Numbered from the stretch's first letter, positions 1 to 12,913 are shown. The stretch is 64,000 nucleotides of DNA from Aphrophora alni (GCA_963513935.1 OY740777.1:15425092-15489091), one strand, 5' to 3'. Program-made: numbers and translations. Notes: a model not told the origin generated them from the sequence alone.

Positions 1-388
1 ACATACTGTTTAATTCTTTCTTTAATTATTGCATGAAATGGTTCCAAATTTTCGAGTTTTTCACAACGAATATATCACCTTATATATTATTATATTTAAA
101 AAAATTAAATTTCGTCAATATTTTATGTTTGTAAATCGAATAACGTTAAAGACAATAGCCGAACAACAAAGTGATTAACCAGAGCTCAAACCCGGATCTA
201 AATGTAGTTTAAAAACACACTCCTTACAAACCAATCATAGTGCCTTAGATAGTAAGTAAAAATACGTTCTAAGCTTGTACCTTGTAAAGAAGAAAAGAAC
301 ACTGCTTGTTAAATAAAGTCCCTACAACTCAACTTCTTCTTCGCAATAAATCAATCATCTATACATTCATATCACGTGATACGATTTG

Positions 389-595
389 TTCTTCTTCTTC
401 TTCTTCTTCTTCTTCTTCTTCTTCTTCTTCTTCTTCTTCTTCTTCTTCTTCTTCTTCTTCTTCTTCTTCTTCTTCTTCTTCTTCTTCTTCTTCTTCTTCT
501 TCTTCTTCTTCTTCTTCTTCTTCTTCTTCTTCTTCTTCTTCTTCTTCTTCTTCTTCTTCTTCTTCTTCTTCTTCTTCTTCTTCTTCTTCTTCTTC
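389..595. repeat. (CTT)n microsatellite
   Basis: This is an uninterrupted trinucleotide array of about 69 CTT units (AAG on the other strand). It gives long artificial poly-Ser, poly-Leu, poly-Phe, poly-Glu and poly-Lys reading frames that are not genes. The lack of interruptions suggests recent expansion. Pure purine/pyrimidine strands can form triplex DNA. Confidence 0.98.
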
Positions 596-2080
596 ATATA
601 CAATCATTTGAAATGCAAAGGTTTTGCTGATTCAGTAGTAGAATATTGAATTGTTATTCTCCAGTCCCAACTAATACATTGTAAAGTATTATTTGTTAAT
701 AATATGTCAAATGAAAAGTAAACACGGCACGTTACAAAAATTGATTCTAGTTTTGAAGTTATTTGATATTAATGGCTAGTCCATATTATTAATATGTTTT
801 AATCGGATATTCTCTATCTTTTACATGTTTGAAATTATTACAAGACGTTTCGAGAGTAAAATCAACTCTCGTTATTCAGTGTTAAACCTAAAGCATAATG
901 TTGAAAAACACTAACATAGCCTAGTAGCCGAAGCCCATTTTAGAAACTAAAACACTATGAACTAATAAAACTACTAAACTAAAACTAGGCCTGATTAGTC
1001 AAAACTAATACTAAATACAAACTTGATGGAAAAACCACAACACTACATTATCCAAAGGACCCGCGCTTCGTGAATGGGGTAGTTTCAAGAAATAGTTGTC
1101 CTTCCGAAATCGAGTGGCAAAAATTCCACCGTTGTTTTTAGTAATATAATTTGTATTTCAAATTTTTTTATTCCGTTTTTATTAACGTCATTCATTATAC
1201 CTTATATCTACAATTTTGTTTCATAGATAGGAATTGCTGATAGAATTATATGTGAGGCGTCAATTAATTTTCATTTATATAATTTTTTAAGTTAAACGAC
1301 ATAAATTATATCAAATGTTTTTCACTTTTTACCTGAACAAAAATTATTGCCCAACATTTATATAAATTGAAATCTTATTGATCTAGAACGAATTTATATA
1401 AAAAAATCTCAAGTAAATTTTCTTTAAAATTGTTTTGTACTTTTATGTTAACTGTAGATAACCAAATTTAATGAGAACCTGTATTTCATTTAAGCTTGTG
1501 TAAATTAGTTTGTTTAACTTTTGAATAAGGCTGAGTAATTGCTTGATTGTACCGTTTAACGCAATAATCCTGTATAACATTTTTGGAGAAATATGTTTCA
1601 CAATAGCTTAGGTTTCGGTTTTTTACTATGATTTACTTTGATTTGTGGAAAAGTTATTGCGATGTTTGTTATTACCTAACTGGTAATACTTTCTCAAAAT
1701 TAACATTAAATGTTAATTTTATATCTTCGTATTATTTCTTCAAAGTTTCATTATATACGGAATCATAATCACAAATTAAATTTGTAAATTATGAATTAAA
1801 ACTTTTTTTTTAAAATTTTTTCACTATATTCCAACTAAAATATTTATTCAACAAAATATTGTAAATCACTTAAATAAAAATTATAATCTAAATACAATTA
1901 AAGTTCTGACTATTTTAGTAATCTGTTATTGGAAATGCTCTTATTGGTTTACTTCAAAAAATCTTTGATTGAATACTATTTCTATAACAAGTTTTTCCTT
2001 AAAATTGAATTTAACTCCAATTTACCCACTTTGAGACTCTTTCTGTAACTTCTTTCAAGTTCTTCCAGCACTCCAGTTCT
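596..2080. other. Non-coding AT-rich stretch
   Basis: I see no credible exon, RNA gene or transposon coding sequence here. Stops are dense in all six frames, and only short A/T runs stand out. Confidence 0.6.
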
Positions 2081-2084
2081 TTAT

Positions 2085-2960
2085 ATTTTCTCTATAAATT
2101 GAATTGTTAGAAAGAGAACCTGTAATACACACCAAATGTTTCGAAAGCAATTTAGTATTATATTGATACTTCAATACGGTTCCTTCATATAAAACGCTTT
2201 TAAAAATCGACGGTGAAATAGAAATGTTGATATTAAAACGTCAAGTGTGATCTTAATCACTTAAAAATTACCTTAAAATAGCTTAGAAAATCTCGATTTT
2301 CCCTTACGTATTTTTTATGCCACCCTTTAAAAGAACTAGTCACCTTTTTTAGTTTTATAGTTTCAGATGAGACATACAAGATCATTTTCACGAGTATCAT
2401 GAATTGTGCTGATTAGGTGACTGCTCAATGGTCTTGTTTATGAGTGAATTGATAAAACTCTCAAAAGATGTTACTTTCAAACTTGGGAGAGAAGAGGATA
2501 TATAGTCCACTGCAAAGATTTTAGTTCTCTTAGTGAGACTGCGAAGAAACAATTATTTTTTTGAGGTTTAAAATAAGTGACTCAAAGTGACTTAGTGGAG
2601 TATCGTAAAATATATCAATAAGAGGCAATATATGAAGTGGCCTTTTCTGTAATTAATCATATAATGGAATTCTATATCAGGGTTATATTAAGTTCAGAAC
2701 TGTTCCAATGAAAGCAATAAAGGCTCTCTCACTCAAGAGCAAGGACTTAATACGGACTGTTGGTCTGCTAATGTGGCAATAAAAAGTGAGAAACTATAAT
2801 ATAATAAAAATATGGTTTGGTAAAACGCTAATATCTTCTATGAGAGTGTGAGATGTGACAACGGTAATGGAAGTGTAGTTATAAAGTCTAATACCTTTAT
2901 TGGTGCTGATCACAAGGCGTTTTGTAAGGAACCTGGTAAGAAATGAGAGTAGCTCTTGTT
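2085..2960. repeat. Old dispersed repeat, copy 1 of a direct pair
   Basis: Positions 2114-2156 match 5890-5932 in the same orientation with few differences (shared core AAAGCAATTTAGT). Collinear weaker matches follow, for example AGTTTTATxGTyTCAGAT and TCTGAATTGTG-like blocks, then a GGCTCTCT block and an AAGCCTGTTAGGAAC-like block. The spacing suggests a diverged repeat of nearly 1 kb. The class is not recognised and no terminal repeats or coding sequence are visible. Confidence 0.5.
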
Positions 2961-3340
2961 GGTCTCTAAATAGATTCTTCTTTCAAAGGTTCCCAGTACG
3001 ACATCCAGAGAAATAATCACGTTTTATACTTTTTTCCACGGTTACTTTTGCGGAAGCAGTTATAATAGACCGTACATTACTGTTGTAATTGTACTGATTC
3101 TTTGGTAAAGTATTAGCTTTGTGAGATTATATCAACTAAGTGTTAAGAATTAATTGTACAACATCCACGGTGTTAATATAAGATATGATTACAAATCTAA
3201 TCTTCGATAACTTAAACATAATTTATACAAACAAAATATTTTGTAATGTTTTAAAAACTAGGTTATTGTAAGTTGTCTTTCACTTTCAACGTTCCAAAGT
3301 TGTTTTTACCTTTCTCTGTAAAGGAAAGTAATAAAACTAC
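2961..3340. other. Non-coding stretch
   Basis: No gene or repeat structure is recognised here. Confidence 0.5.
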
Positions 3341-3349
3341 ACTGGTCCT

Positions 3350-3423
3350 GTTCGGATAGCTCAGTTGGTAGAGAGCATTGGCGGGTAAAACCAAAGGTTC
3401 TGGGTTCATTTCTCAGTTTAGGC
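3350..3423 (+). pseudogene. Decayed tRNA-like sequence (tRNA pseudogene or SINE head)
   Basis: The internal promoter elements of a tRNA are recognisable: an A-box-like TAGCTCAGTTGG and a degenerate B box (GGTTCATTTCT). A D-arm (GCTC/GAGC) and a T-arm (CTGGG/CTCAG with a seven-base loop) can be drawn. An extra GA enlarges the D loop, the anticodon stem has a mismatch and the acceptor stem is mostly wobble pairs, as expected after CpG decay. The anticodon cannot be assigned safely. A functional tRNA is unlikely; a tRNA pseudogene or a fragment of a tRNA-derived SINE fits better. Confidence 0.55.
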
Positions 3424-4890
3424 CGTATATTTTTCACTTGAAATATTATGTAATTAGTAATTAGTAACTAGCTGATATAAATAACTTATAAGCGTTATTA
3501 TCAAAAATTAAAAGCACAGACATTTTAATTTATCATAAACGCAACATTGATATAAACAGACGGACGTAATAACTTTTTCTTCTTTTTTTTGCCACAAAGA
3601 ATCTCAAATTTTTACGTTAATTTCATTTCATAACAGTGATGTTTGTTTCATGATTGAGTTTGTTGTGGGATAAGTAGGGAAAATAAGTCGTTCATTGGTT
3701 GTAGCGAGTCCTGCTTTAAGAGAAATTAAGTTATATGTTTTAAACGTCAAATCCTTTCTTTTATGTTGGTTTTCTTCTTTGAGATTTTGAGTGACATTTA
3801 CAGTTTTGTTTAATGACAATACCTCAAACAGTTAGTGTATTATTTATCTAATTGTATAGTTTTGTTATTGTTCTAACATTTTCATTTATATGTTTTATTT
3901 CCGCATATTTAAAGAAGACAGTTAAAGACATCTCTATACAGTACATAACGTCAGTACTTTATACTAGAAGGACTGATAACAATATAAAACCTTCACCACT
4001 TTGCTGTTGAGACGCCTTTTACAGCAAATAACAACACATTCAATGTTGTAAAAACACGAAATCAATACTGTATCATTTGAGACGTCTCAACTTTACTATA
4101 TTCACTATAAATCAATCATCTCTCATGTCTAGATGACACATGATACAATTCCTAAAAATAAGTTATTCAACTTTTCTTCTATGAAGAAAACATGTGATAT
4201 TCTAAACCCATTCCTGATGTATACTTAGGATATAATTGTTATTCCTTGCTTTCAACAAAGCGTTATGCATTATATTATTTACTAAGGATAATAATTATAG
4301 TAATTCCTCAAATCAGTCAATATGTAACAATTTAACGATCGTGGTTTAAAAGAAAAATATAAACCTAATAAAATATTAGAGGTAGAACGTATAAAAGAGA
4401 GGAGAATTTAATAGAAACTCTCTATTGTGACTGAGCCGTAAACAAACTACCTGAACTGCTACGAAAACCGCTACGACCATTCTTTGTTTTCAACAACTTC
4501 AAATTGAGTATTTCTCCTACTGTGCATATAATTAAAATTATTAAATATTATTGACAATTTAAACATCTTTTTCCTCACTAAGATAGTTTGAATGATTAGG
4601 AACAAAATCCCCCCTTATTGTTATAAGAATATAAAATATTGCAAACTCCTGCATAGATCATTTGATCCTGATGGTTTCGCACACTTACAAAATACGTTTT
4701 TACCCTCTCATATCTAAACGTTCAAATTTAATCTGGATGTCATTGGATAGATATTTAATCTCTAAAATGGTCTTTTTTGAACTAAAGTAAGATCTAGAGT
4801 TCTATAGACGAAATGATGTTAAATAAATAATTATATTTATAACATTCATTTCACTTTTGATTTTCATTTCACTGCTCTTAGCGATTTTCT
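3424..4890. other. Non-coding AT-rich stretch
   Basis: I see no gene or clear mobile element here. The 63-codon open frame on the minus strand near 3628-3819 has no family resemblance, and frames of that length are common by chance in this window. Confidence 0.5.
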
Positions 4891-4894
4891 TGTT

Positions 4895-4930
4895 TGTGTG
4901 TGGGGGTGCGCGCGCGCGTGTGTGTGTATG
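4895..4930. repeat. Alternating TG/CG tract (Z-DNA-prone)
   Basis: A (TG)n run is followed by GGGG, then a (CG)n run and another (TG)n run. Alternating purine-pyrimidine sequence with a pure CG core is the classic Z-DNA-prone composition, and a run of CpG is unusual in this CpG-poor AT-rich background. Confidence 0.8.
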
Positions 4931-5879
4931 TATATCTTTAAGTAGAGTAAGTGTTGCACTATAAAATATTATAGTTTAACAACAAAATATACATCTTCCT
5001 CTCTCTGACCATACTTTAGAGACTCAATAATTCATTTTTGTTGCTGTTAGCGATATAGCCAAATCATTTAAAGCTAAACGGCATATGTTAGGTTGTGTCG
5101 ACTATTATCAGTTGTAGGGTTTATAAAATCAGTTTAAATCGATACAATTGTTCTTTTAAATGAGGGGAAACATAAATTGGATTGTATTAATAATCAAAAT
5201 ATTAAATTTGTTTTTCAAGTCTTTTTCAGGTTTCTTTAATATAAATATAAAATTGAACAATCACTCAAACTGGAGAGTTCTGGGGGTCTTGATCAATTCC
5301 CATTTGTTTCTTGTCGAGTTTGAATTTGTCCAAAAGAGCTGTAATTTTTTTCAAGTAAATACAACAAACACTCAAAAGAGAGATGTGTGTAAAAAATACT
5401 GGAACAAATGTGAAAGACTCCACTTCATATCCTTTGAATAGACCAAAGGCAAGCCGACCATTACAAAGGAATTTAATTATCTGATGTATTGGGTTGGCAG
5501 CCCTTCAATGTCTACACGGAGCAGACAAACTTTGTAATAAATGGTGAAAGTTCAACAAAACATGACAACGCCATTCATTTAAAACATAGCCTAGTTGTGT
5601 GAGTAATGTATTAGTTTTTTTGTTTTAATTTGTTACTTCTTACAATACTGAACTGTATATTGGATGGTGTTTAGTTCCAACTTATTTCTACTCATCAAAA
5701 AATTACATTTTATATGGTATTTTATAGATAAACCGTATATTGTTAGTTATAGATATGAAGACGTTCCTAAAAATGTATTAACTCGTTTTTTCTCAGAGTA
5801 ACAGATCTTTGTCGTAACTTTCATTATGCAGTGTTTCCTCACCTGTAAATAATGTTTTCCTTATTATAATAATAATTGA

Positions 5880-7110
5880 ATTCTTGTAAAGAGAAACTGT
5901 AAAACACAACAAATGTTTAGAAAGCAATTTAGTGTCTCCTTGTTAACTTAACCGGAGTTCAAACTCAATTTTTTCTTTATAATACGTCACCTGTAAAAGT
6001 ACATTCTATAATGTAGGTGGAAATAGCAATATTGATTTTAAAACTTCCCAAGTAATACAATCTTCCCTTAACGATTGCCTTTAGAATACCTGAGGACATC
6101 CTTAATGTCTTATGAATTTCTTTTTACGCGTTAGATATTGAATTAAGTGTAACTTTCTTACAGCGCACTAACTTCATTTCAGACAAAAATATAACCACGA
6201 ATAATACCAAATAAAAATGCAACTGTCATATTCAACATCTACATAGAAAACATAACAAATAAGTGCTACAAACACCACATAGCAAAATACAAAACGTGGT
6301 AAAGTGGTATATACACTATTACTACTGTTTAGAATTCAAAATTCAAGTAACCGCTAGTGTGTTACTTAGACTTATTTATTGTTTTGGGTACTTTTGTACT
6401 CTTTAGGCATATAAAGTATATATTTTCTTGAAAAGGAAGAAATGGAGAATTTTATGAGACAATAAAAAAAAATAATTTTTTGTCCAAAAAAGGTACGGAC
6501 TTCCCTAAGTTTTATCGTCTCAGATATAACTTTAAACATCATCTTCAGGTATCCCTATTCTGAATTGTGATAGTGAGCATACTACTCAGTAGATCTTATA
6601 TCTGCGTGTTATTTAAACTCAGAGAGGGTGTCACGTTGTGTGATGAGAGGGGAAAATCCAGATACCACCAACAACTCCCTGTTTCTTCAATTGTGAAAGG
6701 TATAAATGAAAATTATCTTTCATTCATGTATATCCAAAATAAGCGAATCAATATAAATAAATACTGAATCGGCAATTGAGGGTTCAACAAATGGGGACAA
6801 CAATAACGGCTCTCTATTGTTGATCACCTGAGATATGGTATCCGCATTTAATTTATAAAATTTCCAAGCGAACAAGTCAAATATTTTTTACCGGGCAGTC
6901 TAGTATTAATGAGAGCTGATCTACTAACTGAACCCTACGAAATGGGATTACTTAGGGTTGTTACAACGTGACGTTACAATAAAATGGCAGAACATCCCTT
7001 TAGTAGTGAATATAGTAAGTCCTAGGAATTCCAGTCAGAACTATAATTGATCCATTTTTTTCTGAGAAGCCTGTTAGGAACTGAGATGAGTAAGTTTTGT
7101 AATCTAAAAG
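5880..7110. repeat. Old dispersed repeat, copy 2 of a direct pair
   Basis: This is the partner of 2085-2960. The clearest block is 5890-5932 against 2114-2156; later blocks at about 6500-6570 and 7060-7080 follow the same order. It contains a 66-codon open frame (6567-6767) that I do not regard as a gene. Confidence 0.45.
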
Positions 7111-7242
7111 AGTAAAAGCATCTACGAATCATTGGACTGATATTTTGTGAGCTTCAAAGAAAAATTGTAAGATCTGCATTTGTACAATATAGGCGATCTG
7201 AGAGTAAATGAATAATGATTTATCAAGACAATTTATTCTGGG

Positions 7243-7270
7243 TTTTTTTTTTTTTTTTTTTTTTTTTTTT
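7243..7270. repeat. Poly(T) tract, 28 bases
   Basis: This is a pure T run. It could be the poly(A) tail of a minus-strand retroposed sequence lying to its left, but I see no recognisable element body there. Confidence 0.8.
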
Positions 7271-8879
7271 CCATGGAGTTATATTAAGTGTAAACATTTG
7301 ATCGGTTACACAATATCCTGCACGTTTCTTCTTCAAATTCAATGTAACTTTTTTTATGTATTTTTTCGACTTCTACAGATAAAGTTTTTCTACAAATTGT
7401 TGGATATTGTAATGTACACTATTGTTTTGGAAGAAAATTAAACTTGTACTGTTTATTGTATTGGATGTTTTTGTATCAATTTTTACATTTACTTTACATA
7501 AAAATAATTTCGCTTATTAGGTTTTTTTATATATTATATATCACGGATGATTAATAGAAATATTTATTTTGAAGCAGTCTGAATGAGCAATAAAATCTAA
7601 AATTCTGTAAGGTCTATTAGGGTTTCCTTATTATTTCTTAACTTTTTAAAGTGTCTGTGTTTAATAACTATGCGCTTTTTTAAAACATCTAATCTAATTA
7701 ATCTAATAATCTAATTTTTACTATTTTCCTTTCACTCTATCTCCCAACAGTGATAAAAAGGCCATTTTATTTCTCAATGGGTAGCCATCTACACTCCGTC
7801 CTAAAATTGATCTATTGTGCAATAATTATACGAATTTTCCTACCATGAATTCATATAAAACCTTGGCATAAACGAATTGAATCCTTAAAGACGCAAAATA
7901 ATCCTTTTCAAACAAACAGCTCACGATTGAAACTGGTTTGTACAGTTTCTGTTGAGTAGAAATAAAACAGATAAACCTTAAGTTTTACCAACTCTATTAT
8001 ATCTGTATTTCCATCTCAGTTTCCCTAAATTACCACACAAATAACCCGCCTCCGCAGTTAGAAATATTGTATTGTTTTATAAAACATTTCTGAAGTTTAA
8101 ATTGCTTCTAACTCTGTGATTTTCAGCATACTCGTGGAAAGCTGAAATATCACTTCAGCCATCGTCACATATTTAAATTTTCTCATGATATTCACTCATT
8201 CATTTTAAGTAGTTAATTTTGAATCGCGATGAATCCGATAATCCTTTATAGGTTATCCTTCCATTAAGGAAATAAGAGTTTTGGTCTATTAGTGCAGTTT
8301 AGTTTACACAATCATCTCCCATTGTTTAATTTGATTGTTGAAATATTTCTGTCACATAATTCCTTAAACAAATATAACAATAATTTGTTCAACGTAAACA
8401 CATGACAAAGTTCATGCACAAATTATAATTTAAAACTTTGAGGTTAACGAAGAAGTGTGGCGTTCTTTATCCCGAGTGAAAATATTTAGCGCCATCCTTT
8501 CTAGAGTGTAACGGGATTTCTTGTCACCTCTAATAATGAAGAATGCCCTGAACATTGGACGTGTGTCCCATCAATCCTTTTCAGAACTTTGTGACGTCAT
8601 GACACTTGATCAGTGAGTCATTTTATAAAACTAGAAAGGATTGGAATAACAATAGTATTGGTTCAGTTTAGAAACCAAGATGATGCTCTTAAAATTAACA
8701 ACACATGTGTTGTATTGTGCTTATATCAAACAATTTTTTTTTAAAATAGTCTTGCAAAAACCTAAGTCATATGAAGTAATGAAATACAACAATTGTTATA
8801 AAAATAATCGGTAATAATTGAAATAGGTTAATTATCTTGTTTTATCTCCGTCAAAAAATCCAAATTTGTTCCTAAAAAA
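7271..8879. other. Non-coding stretch with one perfect CRE-like palindrome
   Basis: No gene is seen. A perfect TGACGTCA palindrome (the CREB-type consensus) lies at 8592-8599 in a slightly more GC-rich patch (8450-8640). No transcript start or exon can be tied to it, so it may be chance. Confidence 0.4.
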
Positions 8880-8915
8880 TGACCGGTTTCGACGGCTATA
8901 CCGTCATCTTTAGAT
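8880..8915 (-). ncRNA. Hammerhead-ribozyme-like motif, degenerate
   Basis: Read on the minus strand, this has CTAAAGA in place of the conserved CUGANGA, then a helix II GACGG/CCGTC with a short loop. GAA follows, then a palindromic helix III (ACCGGT) ending at a GTC cleavage triplet. One core position (G5 to A) is changed, so activity is doubtful. Hammerheads of this layout, with a very short helix III, are known from Penelope-like elements. No PLE coding sequence is adjacent, so this is probably a terminal relic. Confidence 0.6.
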
Positions 8916-9781
8916 CCGTATCAAAATTAATGTTGTTAAGAAATCAATAACGTAGAACTATTACACAAGTAAGATGAAGTTTATTTTATTCTGATGTATT
9001 TTATATCTTATTGATATACACTTTTGTAGGTTATATTAATTTTTTATTTTTAAACTTTTATAAAACAATTTAATGAGCGCCAACATACAATGCAATATAA
9101 GCAGTTACTCCAAACGTAATGCCCAAAGTTTGGTTTCTTGAGCCATGTATGATATGTTAAATAGTATTATTAGATCAAGGAGTCTTATCCAGTAGGATAA
9201 GTTTATTTGAAACAGTTGTTACACAGGTTGTCTGAACCTCGTAATTGTGTATATCACTAACTTCGTTGGCCCTTACAGGCCTCAGATCTGTGCACGTAAG
9301 AAGGAACCTTCACTTGCTTAACTGCAGTCGGGGACTACGCTCTACCTGATCGCGTAACTAAACGAATATTACAATTTCTTGGGAGGTCAAGCTTCAAAAT
9401 TACATTTTTGACCATAACTTCATCCACTATTTGTCATTGAAGAGTGGTTTGGTTGGTAAAGTAAGCCATTTTGTAATTATTAATTATTTTTTTCTGAATT
9501 TCATTAGGATTCTATATGAGCACACCCTATTCCAAATTTCTTAATTTGTGTGCCCGTTATAATGTTTACGTACTGACAAAAATGATAACAGCTTGTAAAA
9601 TTTTTTTTCGTCATACTGCTTCAAAAACAGCTGTTTTCAATACATGCATTGAGATGCTAAAGTTGTTCTTTTTAGTCTTAGGTCGAGGTCATCAGTTGTT
9701 ATTTTGTATACGAATTAATTAACGATTATAAAACATCTACAAAAACAACCGATACTCTCGATTGTAAATAACCGTTAAAAG

Positions 9782-10019
9782 AGCTGTTACCATCGATTTG
9801 GATGTAAATAGGTTATAACATTTTAGTTTGTGAAATTGTTTTCTTATTTTATTTGCAGTATGACGAAAATTATAGTTCATCATTATAAAGTATCGAAAAG
9901 CTGTTTTTGGTCCAAGTGATGAACTATATGTTTCGTTGTACTACAATTAAAATAAGAAAACAAGTCCACAAAAACTAAAATGATATAACCTATTTACATT
10001 CAAATCGATGGTAACAGCT
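9782..10019. mobile_element. Foldback (long hairpin) element
   Basis: The left arm 9782-9882 and right arm 9917-10019 are inverted copies about 100 bp long with scattered mismatches, separated by a loop of about 34 bp. The outer arm starts AGCTGTTACCATCGATTTG and the inner arm includes TAGTTCATCA. TTAA occurs just outside both ends (9774-9777 and 10021-10024), compatible with a TTAA target duplication but not proof of one. No coding capacity is present. It is best described as a non-autonomous foldback or MITE-like element. Confidence 0.8.
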
Positions 10020-10074
10020 GTTAAACTTGAGCTTGTATCGAAAAGATTCACTTTTGGTCCTTGTGATGAAATTT

Positions 10075-11850
10075 TCTTTTGGCTTCCTAAAGCCGTTAAA
10101 CGTGTGGATCAGTCAAAAAGCGGAGATCAAAATTTGTTACGACAAAACTTCCTTCCATTTTGGTAAGAAGATGTGAACAAAAATAGTTTGTGTTTAAATA
10201 CAGACCGGAAAATGAAAGAGAAGTGAAAACAAATATATTTTACTTTTACTCTTATAAATTCTAAATAAAACTGCAGATAAAAGAACAACTATTTTAAAAA
10301 TTACCTCCATTTTAACAGCTTCTAGTTATTGCAATTAAAATAATTGAAATAACTCTTCCGTTATTGGACTTTTTAAGGTAACTGAGATCTGTAATATTCA
10401 AAATGCTTTACAAAGAACGTTGGACGAGCAATGAACCAACAATGTTACAATTATTCACGATAAATATTACATTTACTAATTAGGTTAAACTTTTTGGGTT
10501 GTTATTGTAGATTTATTAACAAGGCGTAATTAGTAATTTTAAACTGTCATAATTTAGAATTTATTTCGTTGTTAAAACATTAACTTGAAATAGGATCTGT
10601 TATATTATAATTTTGAATGCAGTGCAAGAATTATTACACAATAAATTACCCAAGAAGATTCTAAATTAATTATAATCTACTATTGTGTCTTTATTAATTT
10701 CTCCTCAGGATAATAGTTTTAATGAGTATCAGTGTTGCAATCCATAGGGTTCCAAAAGAAGAGCCATATTTGTGTCTCTACAGTCAGGAGATGATTTCAA
10801 CGCTAGCATATTAATTAATTGAGGAAAGGACCATTGATTGTACCATTTTTCGACCCACCCGACCTTACTCCGTATGCCATTGATTTGTCCCACTTGATCA
10901 GCCATTTTTCTAAGAGACCCTTTATTTGTAACTATTAACTAATTAAACTATATATATACGTGCCCTTCAAATTTCATAAAATTAAATGGTTTGCACAAGT
11001 TTAAATCACTCGGCCAAACCGACTATCGCGTTGGTTTTTCTTACAAAAATTAACTATTATTAATACAATTTTGGGGAGCGCTTGAGGGAAATTCACTAGG
11101 AGTTGTTTCATCCATTTCCCAAATTCAACAGTGGTCATTTCAATGGTCATTCAACAGTTACGATATTAAACCTAATGTTGAATTTTAATTTAATGCACAG
11201 TAAATTTTGACTGTCCCGTTTCAAGGTCGTGCACTATGTCTCCCGTGTAGGCTTGCGTTGCGTAGGCTACTCATACCATTCTGAACGCGGCGGGGGGGGG
11301 GGAGGAAGGGTTAGATTCCCCTTTGTGTTTGATAAACGCCTGCAGGTTGCCGGCTAGGTAACTCAAGTTTTCTGCGTGAAATGTGGGTACCATACTTATG
11401 ATACAAAAATAATAAAAAAGTGAATAAACGCGCAAAAAGTCAATAAAATAGGGACAAGAGAAAGCTGACATACCAGGTTTTGAGAAATACTCTAGATTTT
11501 CAAAATTGAAACTAAATTATCTGGAACAACTATTTCATCATGACTGTGACATTCGAATGGAATTTATTTTGGAAGGAAGAATACACAAATGTTCCTCATA
11601 ACATTTTATGCTCGAACGAGGCTGTCTTACATATTGGAGGTTTTGTGAATAAAGACAATTGTCAGTAGTAGAGAAATGTGGCAGATTATTTTGAATTGAG
11701 AAAATGAAAATAGGCTTAAAGAATGAATGGTGTGTGTGTTAACGGCAGATCGATTTCTTAGCCCGTTATTCTTCATAATACCATAACTGATAACAGATAT
11801 TTGAATATGGACATACATTTGTTTGCCCAAAAGTGTCAGTTTGTGTTAAT
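10075..11850. other. Mostly non-coding; may hold the decayed 5' part of a transposon
   Basis: No intact gene is seen. A G-tract (11290-11302) in a GC-rich patch stands out. The Tc1/mariner-type relic at 11858-12296 should have had upstream coding sequence in this stretch, but I could not recognise it. Confidence 0.4.
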
Positions 11851-11857
11851 GCTAATG

Positions 11858-12163
11858 TCATTGTTTTGATTTATGGCGCTGCACAAACTGTTCAGTAATA
11901 GCTTGAGGAATATTTTCCGGAAAATTGGATTGGAAGAGGTGTCCCACATCATGGGCCTGACCAAAACCCCGATTGGACAACGTGTTATTTATTTTTGTGG
12001 AGAAGGACAAAAATAGTTTACAGAAGGAATACACTTAAAGATTTGGAGCTTGTGATAGGAAATGTTTTTAGTTACGCTCCGTTAAATTGTGCTCGTAAAT
12101 CTGTCAAAAATGTCGATAAAATACCAAGAAAATACATTGTCATTGCAGGTACATATTTTGAGG
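11858..12163 (+). pseudogene. Tc1/mariner-type transposase, C-terminal relic
   Basis: One frame reads YGAAQT, two stops, then LEEYFPENWIGRGVP, PDWTTCYLFLW and a K/R-rich tail to a TGA at 12161-12163. This parallels the end of a common arthropod DDE transposase (Tc1/mariner superfamily), where DGAPxH is followed by FPxRWIGRGGP and SPDLTPLDFFLWG. Here DGA has become YGA, the second catalytic D survives only as part of PDWT, and two in-frame stops precede LEEY. The catalytic core upstream is not recognisable, so this is a dead copy. It is followed by an end resembling the family's terminal repeat. Confidence 0.6.
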
Positions 12164-12296
12164 TCTGATTTTCATAAAATAATTGGTATTAAGCCCTCTT
12201 TAAAATGAGTACTTTGATTTGTTTTTTTCAAACTCCATGAATGTTTGAAATCCCCACATCGAAATAGGAATTGATTTTTTTATCCACCCTGTATAA
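12164..12296 (+). mobile_element. 3' end of the Tc1/mariner-type element with CACCCTGTATA terminus
   Basis: The sequence after the transposase stop ends in TTTTTTTATCCACCCTGTAT, the 3' terminus typical of many arthropod mariner-like elements, with a terminal TA. The matching 5' inverted end (TATACAGGGTG) was not found upstream, so the element is truncated or heavily decayed. Confidence 0.55.
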
Positions 12297-12913
12297 TATC
12301 TAAAACTGTGTATTTTACGTGTGGGTTTTAACGTACTTTGTGTGTTCCATATTTGTGTAGGGTTAGTCACAATGTTGCCACTTTAACTCTATTCACCATG
12401 TTTACCAAAGACTGAAAGGCTGCGCTACAAGAGTTATGTTGTGAACTACATAAGCCTAGTTTGTTATATAATTGAATGTAAATTTGTAAGTTTCAGTTTG
12501 TAAAGGAAACGTATTACCATTTGGTAATTGCTCCTTTGATATACAATGAAACGGCAATAAACAACTATTCAAGACTATTAGTTGTATTAGGCTAAGGAAT
12601 ATTGATAACAGCCAAACCAGTGTCGAAATAAGATTATTAGGTTTTCTATTAATAAAATCTAAATTGAAAATTGAAAATAAATTTCTATTTAAATAAAGCT
12701 GAAGTTACTTTCTATTAAATTTCTACATAAAATTACGACCAAAGTCAATTGCTATAATTTCAGAGAGGGACAAATGGTTGTTCAACCTGACAAAATCGTT
12801 AGGTAAGCACGACGTTGGTACAATACTCCTTTTTAATTAGTTGACAAGTTTAGGTTTTCGTTTTAACTTGGTGGTTGTAATTATTTGCATATATCGTTGT
12901 CTTTTGTTTGTAT

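Noticed and set aside
306..649. Five overlapping open frames with long Ser, Glu, Lys, Leu or Phe runs
   Set aside because: They are all readings of the CTT microsatellite.
10820..10930. Frame with PPDLTPYAIDLSH resembling the SPDLTPxDF transposase motif
   Set aside because: Only about ten residues match and the flanks do not align with any transposase. It may be an older relic but cannot be supported.
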